31,803 nucleotides of DNA from F1-60-MAGs149 sp037133215 (GCA_037133215.1 JBAXOM010000008.1:1-31803); one strand, 5' to 3'; counted from the first letter of the stretch, positions 21,872 through 30,876 are shown. Made by a program: numbers and translations. Notes: generated by a model not told the origin, from the letters alone.

Positions 21872-22745
21872 TCCAGCGGCGATCGCGCGATTTGGTGCGC
21901 TGGTCGAGACCGCGCTCCAGACCGACGTCGGTCGTGCAATTGGTACCGACGCCGACCTCACACCATTTGCGGCTGCCTTGCGCTATCCGATTGCGGCCGG
22001 TGGCAAGCGATTGCGCCCGATCCTGCTGTTGGCAACCGTTGAGGCGCTGGGTGGCGACGTCGAGGCAGCCCTGCCGAGCGCCTGCGCTCTCGAGCTGATC
22101 CACACCTTCTCGCTGGTGCACGATGATCTGCCGGCGCTCGACGACGATTCGCTGCGTCGTGGCCTGCCCACGACGCATATCGAGTTTGGTGAGGATGTTG
22201 CCATCCTCGTGGGCGACGGCCTCTTTGCGCTTGCCTTCCGTCTGATCGCGGAGGCGTCCGCGACACCTCCGGAGGCACGGCTGGCAGTGATGAGCGAACT
22301 TGCTCACGCGACGGACGGCATGGTCAGAGGCCAGTATCTTGATCTTCGTCCGGTTGCTAATCCCGATGAGGTCTCACTGCGGCGGATGTGTGGCCTCAAG
22401 ACGGGCTGCCTGATCGAAGCCGGTATCCGAATGGGACTGGCGTTGGTTGCTGCCGATCCGCAGGCCGCGACGGCATACACGGCCCTGGCAGCCGAGCTCG
22501 GTGTCGGATTCCAGATTGTTGACGACGTGCTCGACGCCACCAGCACCACGGACACGCTGGGCAAAACAGCGGGTGCCGATGTTGCAAACGAGCGGCGTAC
22601 GTTTGTCACTGTCTTGGGTCTCGATGAGGCTCAAGCTGCCGCTGAGCGCTCCTGGGAGACGACGGAGCAGCTGCTCGCTGCGCTCCCTGGCAACCCCGCA
22701 GCGCTCGCGGCTATCGCCGAGCTCGTCTACCACCGCGATCGCTGA
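21837..22745 (+). CDS. ispA: polyprenyl (geranyl/farnesyl) diphosphate synthase
   Basis: Head-to-tail condensation of IPP with allylic diphosphates. 302 aa. GGKRLRP (55-61), the first Asp-rich motif DDLPALDDD (96-104) with two inserted residues as in bacterial FPP synthases, MVRGQYLDL, LKTGCLIEAG, and the second Asp-rich motif FQIVDDVLD (225-233) are all present. The residues before the first DD are FSLVH; chain length cannot be fixed from this. The start may be ATG 21837 or ATG 21849, both inside the XseB-like gene. dxs, often next in related clusters, is absent; tlyA follows 2 bp after the stop. Confidence 0.93.
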   Translation: MSVAMGNSTFSDPAAIARFGALVETALQTDVGRAIGTDADLTPFAAALRYPIAAGGKRLRPILLLATVEALGGDVEAALPSACALELIHTFSLVHDDLPALDDDSLRRGLPTTHIEFGEDVAILVGDGLFALAFRLIAEASATPPEARLAVMSELAHATDGMVRGQYLDLRPVANPDEVSLRRMCGLKTGCLIEAGIRMGLALVAADPQAATAYTALAAELGVGFQIVDDVLDATSTTDTLGKTAGADVANERRTFVTVLGLDEAQAAAERSWETTEQLLAALPGNPAALAAIAELVYHRDR

Positions 22746-22747
22746 CG

Positions 22748-23560
22748 ATGGCAGATCGTCCTGCGCGTGAGCGGCTCGATCAGGCATTGGTGACGCGAGG
22801 TCTAGCGCCGACGCGTTCGAAGGCACAGGCCTATATCTTGGCGGGGCTCGTGACGGTCAGCGGCGAGCTTGCTCGCACGGCTGGGCAGGCTGTTCAGGTC
22901 GACACGGTGATCACGGTGCAAGACCTACCGCGGTTTGTCTCGCGGGCGGGCGATAAGCTCGATGGCTTTGTGACGCACCTCGAGTGGGACGTAACGGGCG
23001 CCGACGTGCTCGACATTGGGGCCTCGACCGGGGGCTTTACGGACTGCCTTCTGCAGCGCGGGGCCGCACGTGTGATCGCAGTCGACGTTGGGTATGGCCA
23101 ACTCGACTCGAAGCTGCGCAATGACGATCGCGTGACGGTCATGGAGCGCACAAACGCGCGTAGTCTTGACGCGGAATCGCTCCCATTTGCGCCCGACCTG
23201 ATCGTCGCCGACGTCTCGTTTATCTCGCTCCGACACATCCTTGGCCCTGCGTTTGCGAGTGCTCGCGCGCCCTGGAGAGCGATCGTGCTCGTCAAGCCGC
23301 AGTTTGAGGCTTCGCCCGGTGACGTTGGCAAAGGAGGTGTCGTACGCGAGACCACGATCCGGCAGCAGGCAGTAGCCTCGGTCGCCCGCTACGCTTTAGG
23401 TCTCGGCGCAGTGCCACTGACGGCCCGCGACTCCGGCTTGCCGGGTCCCGCCGGAAACCACGAATATCCGCTCGCCATCGTTTCTCACGACCACCCCCTC
23501 GCCCATGACACCGAACCCGACCCCGAACGCATCGCCCTCGACGCAGTCCACGATGTCTAG
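22748..23560 (+). CDS. tlyA: TlyA family rRNA 2'-O-methyltransferase
   Basis: S4 RNA-binding domain fused to an FtsJ/RrmJ-type SAM methyltransferase; TlyA of mycobacteria methylates 16S C1409 and 23S C1920 and confers capreomycin susceptibility. 270 aa. S4 domain at about residues 6-60 (ERLDQALVTRGLAPTRSKAQAYI), linker RFVSRAGDKL, SAM loop GASTGGF (91-97), and the K-D-K-E catalytic tetrad as K70, D155 (VADVSF), K183 (VKPQFE) and E239 (NHEYP). Two bp after ispA; the end overlaps nadK by 8 bp. Confidence 0.96.
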   Translation: MADRPARERLDQALVTRGLAPTRSKAQAYILAGLVTVSGELARTAGQAVQVDTVITVQDLPRFVSRAGDKLDGFVTHLEWDVTGADVLDIGASTGGFTDCLLQRGAARVIAVDVGYGQLDSKLRNDDRVTVMERTNARSLDAESLPFAPDLIVADVSFISLRHILGPAFASARAPWRAIVLVKPQFEASPGDVGKGGVVRETTIRQQAVASVARYALGLGAVPLTARDSGLPGPAGNHEYPLAIVSHDHPLAHDTEPDPERIALDAVHDV

Positions 23561-24389
23561 CGTCCGCCGCGTTTTGCTCGTCACGCACGACGATCCATTG
23601 ATCACCCGTGCGGTCTTGCCCACGCTGGCAACGATGATCGCGGGTCGTGGCGTGGAGCTCGTGCTTGGCGAGGAAGAGGTTGCCAAGCACCCCGATCTGC
23701 AGCCCGTGAGTGTCGATCGCCCCGACGAGGTCGACCTTGTGCTCGTCCTGGGTGGCGACGGCACGATGCTGCGCGCCCTCCACCGCGTGATCGGTCGCGC
23801 AATTCCCTGCGTGGGTGTCAACTACGGCACCTTCGGTTTTCTGACCACGCTCAAGGCGAATGAGGTGCCCGACAACCTCGACGTGATCCTTGGTGGCGGA
23901 CTCGAAGTCGTCGAGCTCCCAACCGTCGCGGTCGAGACGCCCGAGGGCCGTTTTGTCGCGATCAACGACGTGCTGGTGACTGCCGACATGCTGGGTCGTA
24001 TGGCCGTACTCGAATGGGCGGTCAACGGTGTGCAGTTGGGCAAGCTTGGCTGTGATGGTGTCCTCGTGTCGACGCCAGCTGGTTCGACGGGCTACAACCT
24101 CTCGGCCGGCGGCCCCGTGATCGGCTGGGGCGTTGATGCCTTTGCGGTCACGTTTATCGCGCCGCACGCACTCGATGGGCGGCCGTTGATTCTGGCGCGT
24201 GGACATGAGGTCGAGGTGGTCTCGCGCACGCGAGGCACTGCCAGCAGGGTCGTCGTTGATGGTCATCCCGTTGCCTCGCTCGCGTCGGGTGCGATGGCGA
24301 CGATGAGGATGGCCCCGGAGGTTGCGCTCCTCGGCATTCTCCCGGATCGCCCATTTCTGTCTCGCTACCGCGACAAGTTCGGTCACTAA
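23553..24389 (+). CDS. nadK: NAD kinase
   Basis: ATP- or polyphosphate-dependent phosphorylation of NAD to NADP. ATG 23553 (ATGTCTAG overlaps the tlyA stop by 8 bp) gives 278 aa starting SSVRRVLLVTHDD; an in-frame ATG 48 bp upstream lies deeper in tlyA and adds a Pro/Ser/Thr-rich tail unlike the family. GGDGT motif at 67-71, GVNYGTFGFLT (normally GxNxGxLGFL), INDV, and the NAD-site block STPAGSTGYNLSAGGP are present. A recN GTG follows two bases after the stop. Confidence 0.95.
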   Translation: MSSVRRVLLVTHDDPLITRAVLPTLATMIAGRGVELVLGEEEVAKHPDLQPVSVDRPDEVDLVLVLGGDGTMLRALHRVIGRAIPCVGVNYGTFGFLTTLKANEVPDNLDVILGGGLEVVELPTVAVETPEGRFVAINDVLVTADMLGRMAVLEWAVNGVQLGKLGCDGVLVSTPAGSTGYNLSAGGPVIGWGVDAFAVTFIAPHALDGRPLILARGHEVEVVSRTRGTASRVVVDGHPVASLASGAMATMRMAPEVALLGILPDRPFLSRYRDKFGH

Positions 24390-24391
24390 CC

Positions 24392-26065
24392 GTGCTGGAG
24401 CGGCTTCGCGTCGATAACCTCGTCGTGCTTCGCTCGGCGGAAATTGAGCCCGCACCCGGGATGACGGTGATCACCGGCGAGACCGGCGCCGGTAAGACAA
24501 TTCTTGCGGGTGCCCTTGGGCTCGTTCTCGGTGCCAAGGGCGAGGCTGGCCTTGTGGGTCCGCACGGTGACGAGGTCTACGTCGAGGCGGATTTTCGGAT
24601 CGACGAAGCGATTCTGGCCGACCCGGCCTTTGGTGGAGTGAGCGAGCTGATCGACGACGTCGAGGATGGGCTGCTCGTGGCGCGTCGAGTTGGACGCGAT
24701 GGTCGCGGCCGTACGTTGGTGGGTGGGCGCAGTGCCACCCGTGGCGCGTTGGAAGATGCGGGTGGCCGCATGGTTGGTGTGGTTTCACAACACGAATCGC
24801 GCCGCCTTTCGAAGCCAGCCGCGCAGCGCGCAATTTTGGATGCCTTCGGTGGTGAGCCCGAAGACGCTCGGCTTCGAGCGATGGCGGCAGCGTGGCGCGA
24901 ACTTGTTGCCGCGCGGGCGGCGCGCGAGGCGGCCGAGGTCGAGGCTGCTGGTCTGGCGGGGCGGGTCGCCGAGTTGGAAGGCATCGCGGAGCGGATCGCT
25001 GCTGTTCAACCCCTGGCGGGGGAGGACGATGCTCTCGAGGCCGAGCGGCAGCGGTTGCGTTATGCCGATGTCCTGGCAGACGGCACGCGCACGGCCGCGA
25101 CGTTGTTATCGCCCGACGATGGTGCCGGCGCACTCGGACTCGCTGGGCAGGCAGAACGCGCGGTTCGTTCGGCTGTCGACCGCGATCCCGACCTCTTGCC
25201 CGTCGCCGAGGAACTGCGCGAGGTTGTTGTCAGGCTCGAGGAGGCATCGCGAACGCTGCATGCGTATTCCAACGAGGTCGAGCACGACCCGGAGCGCCTG
25301 CAGCAGGTTGAGGGGCGTCTTGACCTCCTCGCCGATCTCGTACGCCGCCATGGCACGCTCGACGCGGCAATTGAGGCCGGCGCTGAGGCCGAGCGCCTCC
25401 TGGCGATTGTGCAGGGTGAGAGTGGAGGGGTTGACGCGGCCCGCGCCGCAGAGGCAGCTGCAGAGGAGGCTGCAAACGTAGCGGCTGCCGCACTGACGAA
25501 GGCGCGGGGACAGTTGGGGCCGAAGCTCGCGGCGTCCGTGCAGCTGCACCTGTCCGATCTTGGCATGGCCGATGCGGAGGTGGAGATCGAACTGGCCGAA
25601 CGCGAATTGGGTGCGTCAGGGCAGGACGAGGTGCGGATCCTCCTGGCCCCCAACCCCGGACTGGCACCAGCCCCGATCGCCGAGGCTGCTTCAGGTGGCG
25701 AATTGTCTCGTGTTGCGCTCGCACTCCGGGTCGCTGCGCACGATCGAGCCGCAGTGCCGACGCTCGTCTTTGATGAGGTCGATGCCGGCGTTGGCGGAGC
25801 GACGGCTGTCGCTGTGGGACAGAAGTTACGCGAACTCGCCGAATCCACGCAGGTCATCTGCATCACGCACCTCGCGCAAATTGCCGCACTCGCAGATCGT
25901 CACTACCGGGTGCTCAAGGTAGCGGGCGATCCAACCGAGACCACCATCGAGCTCCTCAACGATGCTGGCGTGGAGGCCGAGCTCGCACGCATGCTTGGCG
26001 GTGACGAGACCGCCGAGGAGGCGCTCGTCTTGGCTCGCCGAATGCGTTCAGACGTTTCGTCGTAG
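24392..26065 (+). CDS. recN: DNA repair protein RecN
   Basis: SMC-like ATPase acting in double-strand break repair. 557 aa from GTG. N-terminal LERLRVDNLVVLRSAEIE and Walker A GETGAGKT (29-36); a Gln-loop VVSQHESRRLSKP; long Ala/Glu-rich coiled-coil arms (about 165-400); signature ASGGELSRV (S434) and Walker B TLVFDEVDAGVGG with D461/E462, then ICITHLAQIAALAD. Follows nadK as in many bacteria. No LexA-like box is visible in front, as expected for an internal gene of an operon. Confidence 0.96.
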   Translation: MLERLRVDNLVVLRSAEIEPAPGMTVITGETGAGKTILAGALGLVLGAKGEAGLVGPHGDEVYVEADFRIDEAILADPAFGGVSELIDDVEDGLLVARRVGRDGRGRTLVGGRSATRGALEDAGGRMVGVVSQHESRRLSKPAAQRAILDAFGGEPEDARLRAMAAAWRELVAARAAREAAEVEAAGLAGRVAELEGIAERIAAVQPLAGEDDALEAERQRLRYADVLADGTRTAATLLSPDDGAGALGLAGQAERAVRSAVDRDPDLLPVAEELREVVVRLEEASRTLHAYSNEVEHDPERLQQVEGRLDLLADLVRRHGTLDAAIEAGAEAERLLAIVQGESGGVDAARAAEAAAEEAANVAAAALTKARGQLGPKLAASVQLHLSDLGMADAEVEIELAERELGASGQDEVRILLAPNPGLAPAPIAEAASGGELSRVALALRVAAHDRAAVPTLVFDEVDAGVGGATAVAVGQKLRELAESTQVICITHLAQIAALADRHYRVLKVAGDPTETTIELLNDAGVEAELARMLGGDETAEEALVLARRMRSDVSS

Positions 26066-26097
26066 ACTTTCGCTATCGCGCGAAGACTCTCGGAGGA
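26063..26097 (+). promoter_or_regulatory. -10 box and Shine-Dalgarno of the cyclase-family gene
   Basis: TAGACT (26063-26068) overlaps the recN stop codon; GGAGGA (26092-26097) lies 6 nt before the ATG at 26104. Unlike the leaderless-type starts in the window, this gene would have a leader of about 30 nt with a strong ribosome binding site. Confidence 0.45.
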
Positions 26098-26103
26098 CTC
26101 ACG

Positions 26104-26772
26104 ATGCAGGTGATCGATCTATCCCAGCCACTCGGCCCCGCGACAACTCCATGGCCCGGTCAGGAGCCACTCTCGGCCCGCGTCGACGCAACCGTCGCAA
26201 CGGATGGGTATTTCATTCGACGGATCGACATCAGCGAGCACGTCGGTACGCACTTCGATGCCCCCGCACATTTCCACGCCGAAGGCATCACGGTCGAACA
26301 GGTCCCCGCGGAACGATTGGTCGTGCCTGCTCGGCTGCTTGATGTCGCCGACCGCGTTGCTGACGACGCCGATTACGCGGTCTCTGCTGCCGACGTCGAG
26401 GCGATGGAGGCTACCCACGGACGACTCCAGCCCGGCGATGCACTGGTCGTACGGACGGGCTGGGATCGTCACATCGGTGACGGACCACGTTATGTCTCGG
26501 ATTTGCGCTTTCCTGGCATGGGTCTCGATGCAGCCGAGCTCGTGATCGAGCGCGGGGTGGTGGGCATCGCCATCGACACACTCTCGATCGACCGCGGAGT
26601 CGAAACGGATTTCGTCGTGCACTACCGGACACTGCCCGCTGGTCTTTGGCAGGTCGAAGGTCTTGTCGGCCTCGAGCGACTACCGGCGACGGGTGCACTC
26701 TTGATCGTTGGCGTGCCGCCGATTGTCGGCGCCTCGGGGTTTCCCGCGCGCGTGTTAGGTCTTATCCTCTGA
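26104..26772 (+). CDS. cyclase family protein (kynurenine formamidase-like metal hydrolase)
   Basis: 222 aa, member of the cyclase/KynB fold. The metal-binding motif HxGTHxDxPxHF is at H46-V-G-T-H50-F-D52-A-P-A-H56-F. N-terminal IDLSQPLGPATTPWPG and central GDALVVRTGWDRH, VGIAIDTLSID and LPATGALLIVGVPPIVGASGFPARV are typical. Members hydrolyse N-formylkynurenine or other amides and lactams; the substrate here cannot be read from sequence and no kyn genes are nearby. Strong Shine-Dalgarno. It sits between recN and pyrG, which often have other neighbours. Confidence 0.88.
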   Translation: MQVIDLSQPLGPATTPWPGQEPLSARVDATVATDGYFIRRIDISEHVGTHFDAPAHFHAEGITVEQVPAERLVVPARLLDVADRVADDADYAVSAADVEAMEATHGRLQPGDALVVRTGWDRHIGDGPRYVSDLRFPGMGLDAAELVIERGVVGIAIDTLSIDRGVETDFVVHYRTLPAGLWQVEGLVGLERLPATGALLIVGVPPIVGASGFPARVLGLIL

Positions 26773-26804
26773 CGCGACTGAGGCCGGACATCCGACACCC
26801 TGCC

Positions 26805-26832
26805 TAGGATGCTCATTGACGACGACGGAGGA
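26805..26832 (+). promoter_or_regulatory. -10 box and Shine-Dalgarno of pyrG
   Basis: TAGGAT (26805-26810), then a leader of about 20 nt and GGAGGA (26827-26832) 5 nt before the ATG at 26838. No C-run at the expected start site is evident, so I see no sign of the reiterative-transcription control known from Bacillus pyrG. Confidence 0.45.
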
Positions 26833-26837
26833 TCGAG

Positions 26838-28499
26838 ATGGCGGAGACCAAGACCCGGTACGTGTTTATCACCGGCGGTGTCGTCTCCTCTCTCGGTAAA
26901 GGCATCACTGCCGCCTCACTCGGACGCATTCTGAAGAACCGCGGTATGCGCGTTGCGGTGATCAAGCTTGACCCGTACATCAACGTCGACCCGGGCACGA
27001 TGAGTCCGTTCCAGCACGGCGAAGTGTTTGTCACGGAGGACGGGGCCGAGACCGATCTCGACCTGGGCCATTACGAGCGCTTTATCGACGAGAACACGTC
27101 GAGCCTCTCGAACGCCACGGCTGGCGCCATCTACGACAGCGTGATTCGCCGCGAGCGGCGCGGCGAGTACCTCGGTTCGACGGTTCAGGTCATTCCGCAT
27201 ATCACCGACGAGATCAAGCGCCGTGTCTTGCGCGTCTCCGAGGCCGAGGCCGTCGACATCGTGCTCGTCGAGATCGGCGGCACCGTTGGCGACATTGAGA
27301 GCCTGCCGTTCCTCGAGTCGATTCGGCAGTTGCGCAATCAGGTCGGCAAAGACAACGTCTGCTACGTCCACTGCACGCTTGTGCCGATGATTGAGGCGGC
27401 GGGCGAACTGAAGACCAAGCCGACGCAGCACTCCGTCAACGAACTGCGCCGCATCGGTATTACGCCCGACATCGTCGTCTGCCGAGCCTCGCATCCAATT
27501 ACGCGCGACCTCAAGGACAAGATCGCTTTGTTCGCCGATCTCGAGCCGAGCCGTATCCTTGCCTGCGAGGACGCATCGAATATCTACCGCGTCGCGCTCG
27601 CGCTGCACGATCAAGGCTTTGACGATCTGGTACTCGAGGGCTTTGGGATCGAGGCGCCTGCGGCTGATATGTCCGAATGGGAAGCACTGGCTGACCGAGT
27701 CGATGCCCTGACCGGCGAGGTTCGGATCGCGATCGTCGGCAAGTACATCCAACTCCAAGACGCCTACCTCTCCGTGGTCGAGGCACTCAAGCACGGTGCG
27801 ATTCACCATGGCGCGGTGCTCAAACTGGTCTGGCTCGATGCCGAGGCCGTGCTGCGAGGCGAAGCCCGCGAGGAGCTCGCCTCGGTGGATGGCGTGTTGA
27901 TTCCGGGTGGCTTTGGTGGTCGTGGTGTTGAGGGCAAGATCGCGGCGACCCGTTTCGCCCGCGAGCATCAGGTGCCGTTCCTCGGCGTCTGTCTCGGAAT
28001 GCAGATCGCAGTTGCCGAGTTTGCGCGCGACGTTGCTGGCATGCCCGGCGCGAACTCGACCGAGTTTGATCCCGAGACGCCGGCCCCGATCGTCGACCTG
28101 CTGCCAGAGCAGAAAGACGTGCGCGACATGGGCGGCACGATGCGTCTTGGTGCCGAGCCAATCACGCTCAAGGCCGGCACGAAGGCCTTCGCGGCGTACG
28201 GCGAAGAGACGATCTACGAGCGTCATCGCCACCGCTACGAGGTCTCGAACCTCCTGCGCCCTCAGCTTGAAGCACATGGACTGATTATCTCGGGCACGTT
28301 TGCCTCGAAGGATCTCGTCGAGATCATCGAGTTGCCAAACCATCCGTGGTTCGTCGCGAGCCAGTTCCACCCCGAGTTCAAGTCGCGTCCAACCCGTCCT
28401 GCGCCACTGTTTCGCGATTTCGTCGGAGCGGCAGTCGCCTACCGCGACTCGACGCCAGCCGAGACGCGTCGGGCAAGCGCCGCCTCGACCACGGTCTAA
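26838..28499 (+). CDS. pyrG: CTP synthase
   Basis: Glutamine-dependent amination of UTP to CTP. 553 aa. N-terminal synthetase domain: VFITGGVVSSLGKGITAASLG with the P-loop, KLDPYINVDPGTMSPFQHGEVFVTEDGAETDLDLGHYERF. C-terminal class I glutaminase domain: GVCLGMQ with nucleophile C385, and the His-Glu pair H511/E513 in QFHPEFKSRP. No inserts or truncation; a 20-30 residue polar tail follows the glutaminase domain. The M20 peptidase starts 3 bp after the stop. Confidence 0.98.
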   Translation: MAETKTRYVFITGGVVSSLGKGITAASLGRILKNRGMRVAVIKLDPYINVDPGTMSPFQHGEVFVTEDGAETDLDLGHYERFIDENTSSLSNATAGAIYDSVIRRERRGEYLGSTVQVIPHITDEIKRRVLRVSEAEAVDIVLVEIGGTVGDIESLPFLESIRQLRNQVGKDNVCYVHCTLVPMIEAAGELKTKPTQHSVNELRRIGITPDIVVCRASHPITRDLKDKIALFADLEPSRILACEDASNIYRVALALHDQGFDDLVLEGFGIEAPAADMSEWEALADRVDALTGEVRIAIVGKYIQLQDAYLSVVEALKHGAIHHGAVLKLVWLDAEAVLRGEAREELASVDGVLIPGGFGGRGVEGKIAATRFAREHQVPFLGVCLGMQIAVAEFARDVAGMPGANSTEFDPETPAPIVDLLPEQKDVRDMGGTMRLGAEPITLKAGTKAFAAYGEETIYERHRHRYEVSNLLRPQLEAHGLIISGTFASKDLVEIIELPNHPWFVASQFHPEFKSRPTRPAPLFRDFVGAAVAYRDSTPAETRRASAASTTV

Positions 28500-28502
28500 C
28501 GC

Positions 28503-29609
28503 GTGGACACCGCGCTCGAGCTGTTCCTGGCCCTTGCGCGACTCTCCACGCCGCCGGGAGAAGAGCGCGCTGCGATTGACCTCTGTCGCGAGGTGCTCGC
28601 CGAGATGGGCATTGAGTCGGACGAGGACGATGCTGGCTCGCGGATCAACGGCAATGCGGGCAATCTCTACGCGAGGATTCCTGGCACTGTCCCTGGCACG
28701 CCACTGTTTTTCAATGCCCACGTCGACACGGTGCCGCCATCAGCTCCGATCGACCCCGTCGAGCGCGATGGGTATATCGTCAACGCCAACGACACGATTC
28801 TTGGCGCAGACAACAAAGCCACCGTGGCCGGCATGATCGACGGCGTACGGCGCGTCTTGCGCGAGGGCATCCCTCATGCCGGTGTTGAGTTGCTGATCAC
28901 CGTGCAGGAAGAGATTGGGTTGTGTGGCGCGAAGGAGTTCGATACCGAACGTCTGGTGGCGCAGATGGGCTTCGTCTACGACGTCGACGGACCACCCGGG
29001 CGAGTCGTGCTGCGGGCGCCGAGCCAGCTGTCGATGAACATCACGTTTCGCGGCAAGGCCGCTCATGCCGGTATCGCACCCGAGGCGGGTCGCAATGCGA
29101 TCCACGCGGCGGCGAAGATGCTGGCCGAGCTCGAGATGGGGCGACTTGGTCCCGGCAGTTCTCGCAACGTCGGACTGATCAACGGTGGCAGTCAGCGCAA
29201 TATCGTGGCGGAGACCTGTTCGCTCCAGTTGGAGATGCGAAGCCTCAACGATGCAGAAGTCGTACTGATTGCCCAAGAGACGGTCGACGCTGCGAATGCT
29301 GCTGCCGCCGCCGCAGGGTGCTCGGTCGAGCTGGCTCAGACCCGCGAATACACGGCGTATGGGTTCGCTGATGACGCGCCCGTCGTCGCGCTCGCCCGTA
29401 CCGCGCTGCTCGCGGCAGGCTGTCAGCCCAGCATGATCGAAACGGGTGGCGGGGCAGACGCGCACGTCTTCAACGAGCGTGGCCTGCAGTGCCTCAACCT
29501 CTCCAGCGGCATGGAGGCCATCCATTCGGCCGACGAACACATCGCCGTAGCCGACGTTGAGGCACTCTCGCGCATTACCGTCGAATTGATTCGCGCCGCC
29601 GTAGCCTGA
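28503..29609 (+). CDS. M20 family peptidase, PepT-like
   Basis: Dizinc aminopeptidase of the tripeptidase T subgroup. GTG start 3 bp after the pyrG stop; 368 aa. Ligand motifs: H73 in FFNAHVDTVPP with D75, D103 in GADNKA (bridging Asp), the E136-E137 pair in VQEEIGLCGAK, D160/D162 in VYDVDGPPG, and a C-terminal His in IHSADEHIAV. A dimerisation lid (LSMNITFRGKAAHAG to AETCSLQLEMRS) lies between. The exact peptide substrate is unknown; classic PepT is about 410 aa, so this is the shorter PepT-like form. Confidence 0.92.
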   Translation: MDTALELFLALARLSTPPGEERAAIDLCREVLAEMGIESDEDDAGSRINGNAGNLYARIPGTVPGTPLFFNAHVDTVPPSAPIDPVERDGYIVNANDTILGADNKATVAGMIDGVRRVLREGIPHAGVELLITVQEEIGLCGAKEFDTERLVAQMGFVYDVDGPPGRVVLRAPSQLSMNITFRGKAAHAGIAPEAGRNAIHAAAKMLAELEMGRLGPGSSRNVGLINGGSQRNIVAETCSLQLEMRSLNDAEVVLIAQETVDAANAAAAAAGCSVELAQTREYTAYGFADDAPVVALARTALLAAGCQPSMIETGGGADAHVFNERGLQCLNLSSGMEAIHSADEHIAVADVEALSRITVELIRAAVA

Positions 29610-29618
29610 CCATCAGGC
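29604..29618. repeat. small inverted repeat after the M20 peptidase
   Basis: GCCTGA-CCA-TCAGGC, a 6-bp perfect stem with a 3-nt loop that includes the stop codon. No T-run follows, so it is at best a weak terminator. Confidence 0.3.
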
Positions 29619-29651
29619 AGAAGAGAGGCGCCCGAACGGGGTGCTGAGCGA

Positions 29652-29691
29652 TACCATCTACGGGTTCCCTGTTGTGATCGTGTCCCGGAGG
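29652..29691 (+). promoter_or_regulatory. -10 box and Shine-Dalgarno of ald
   Basis: TACCAT (29652-29657) could serve as -10, giving a leader of about 35 nt. GGAGG (29687-29691) lies 8 nt before ATG 29700 and fixes this start over the in-frame GTG at 29691, which lies inside the Shine-Dalgarno. Confidence 0.5.
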
Positions 29692-29699
29692 TGCTTCGC

Positions 29700-30830
29700 A
29701 TGCGCGTAGGTGTCGTCAAAGAAATTAAGAAGGACGAGTACCGCGTCGCACTGACGCCCGCTGGAGCGCGCGAGCTCGTCCTCCACGGCCACGACGTTGT
29801 CGTCGAGACGACGGCCGGCGATGGTAGTTCGTTCCCCGACGCTGCGTACGTGGCTGCCGGTGCGTCGATCGCTGCCTGCGACGACGTCTGGGGTACGTGC
29901 GACATGGTGATGAAGGTCAAGGAGCCACTGCAGCCCGAGTACGCCAAGATCCGCGACGGGCAGATTCTCTCCACGTACCTGCATCTTGCTCCCGATCTCG
30001 AGCTGACGAATGCGCTAATCAAGACGGGTGCGACGTGCATTGCCTACGAGACGGTCGAGACCGACGATCACAAGCTGCCGCTGCTTGCTCCGATGAGCGA
30101 GGTCGCGGGTCGTCTTGCGCCTCAGATGGGTGCACACTCGCTGGAGAAGCCGAAGGGCGGCCGCGGCATCTTGCTGGCGGGCCTGCCTGGCGTAGCGCCC
30201 GCCAAGGTTGTCGTGCTTGGTGGCGGCATCGTGGGCTACAACGCCGCCTTGATCGCAGTGGGTATGCAGGCCGATGTCTGGGTGCTGGAGCGCTCGGTCG
30301 ACCGCATGCGTGAGCTCGAGAACATGATGGACGGGCGCATCACGTTGGAGATTTCGAATCGCCACATGGTCGAAGAGGCGATTGCGGGTGCCGACCTGGT
30401 GATCGGCGCGGTCCTCGTCGCTGGCGCCCGCGCCCCTCGGCTGATTACGAAGGACATGCTTAGTGGCATGAAGCCCGGTGCGGTGCTCGTCGACGTGGCG
30501 ATCGACCAGGGTGGCTGCTTCGAAACGTCGAAGCCCACGACGCATTCCGACCCGACCTACGTCGTCGACGGAGTCGTCCACTACTGCGTGGCGAACATGC
30601 CAGGTGCTGTGCCGATTACCTCGACGCGCGGCCTCACCAATGTGACGCTGCCGTACGCTGAACTGCTCGCCAACAAGGGCCTTGACGAGGCAGTGCGCTT
30701 CTCGAAGCCGCTCGCACGCGGCGTCAACGTGATGGCCGGCAAAATCACGAATCAGCCGGTCGCCGAAAGCCACGGCCTGCCATACGTTCACCTCAGCGAC
30801 CTGATCGACGGCGTCGACCCGAGCGTCTAG
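29700..30830 (+). CDS. ald: alanine dehydrogenase
   Basis: NAD-dependent interconversion of L-alanine and pyruvate plus ammonia. 376 aa from ATG 29700, chosen by the GGAGG 8 nt upstream. Substrate-site residues by motif: R15 (EYRVALTP), K74 (MKVKEP) and H95 (STYLHLAPD); NAD-binding glycine loop VLGGGIVGYNAA; VDVAIDQGGCFETSKPTTHSDP with the conserved Asp. The end of the protein (PVAESHGLPYVHL) is typical. Monocistronic by its own promoter; a 43-nt palindrome begins 3 bp after its stop. Confidence 0.96.
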   Translation: MRVGVVKEIKKDEYRVALTPAGARELVLHGHDVVVETTAGDGSSFPDAAYVAAGASIAACDDVWGTCDMVMKVKEPLQPEYAKIRDGQILSTYLHLAPDLELTNALIKTGATCIAYETVETDDHKLPLLAPMSEVAGRLAPQMGAHSLEKPKGGRGILLAGLPGVAPAKVVVLGGGIVGYNAALIAVGMQADVWVLERSVDRMRELENMMDGRITLEISNRHMVEEAIAGADLVIGAVLVAGARAPRLITKDMLSGMKPGAVLVDVAIDQGGCFETSKPTTHSDPTYVVDGVVHYCVANMPGAVPITSTRGLTNVTLPYAELLANKGLDEAVRFSKPLARGVNVMAGKITNQPVAESHGLPYVHLSDLIDGVDPSV

Positions 30831-30833
30831 GTC

Positions 30834-30876
30834 GATCAGCTTTGCTTTGGGGTCAGACCCCAAAGCAAAGCTGATC
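30834..30876. repeat. solo 43-nt near-perfect palindrome of the same repeat family
   Basis: Two 21-nt arms that are exact reverse complements around the single base A30855: GATCAGCTTTGC... with core TTTGGGGTC-A-GACCCCAAA ...GCAAAGCTGATC. It begins 3 bp after the ald stop codon and ends about 60 bp before xerC/D. Relative to the paired copies, both arms have CAGC/GCTG where those have CAAC/GTTG, a compensated change that keeps base pairing. It has no T-run but would form a very stable hairpin in RNA. Confidence 0.9.

Noticed and set aside
26916..28721. 601-codon open frame on the minus strand opposite pyrG and the M20 peptidase gene
   Set aside because: pyrG and the peptidase on the plus strand carry full family motifs. 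The antisense frame has no recognisable domain, no promoter or ribosome site, and spans two genes; it is a by-product of GC-rich codon usage.
29619..29699. Riboswitch or attenuator upstream of ald
   Set aside because: Only about 35 nt separate the likely -10 from the start; no structured aptamer-like fold or terminator hairpin is visible there.
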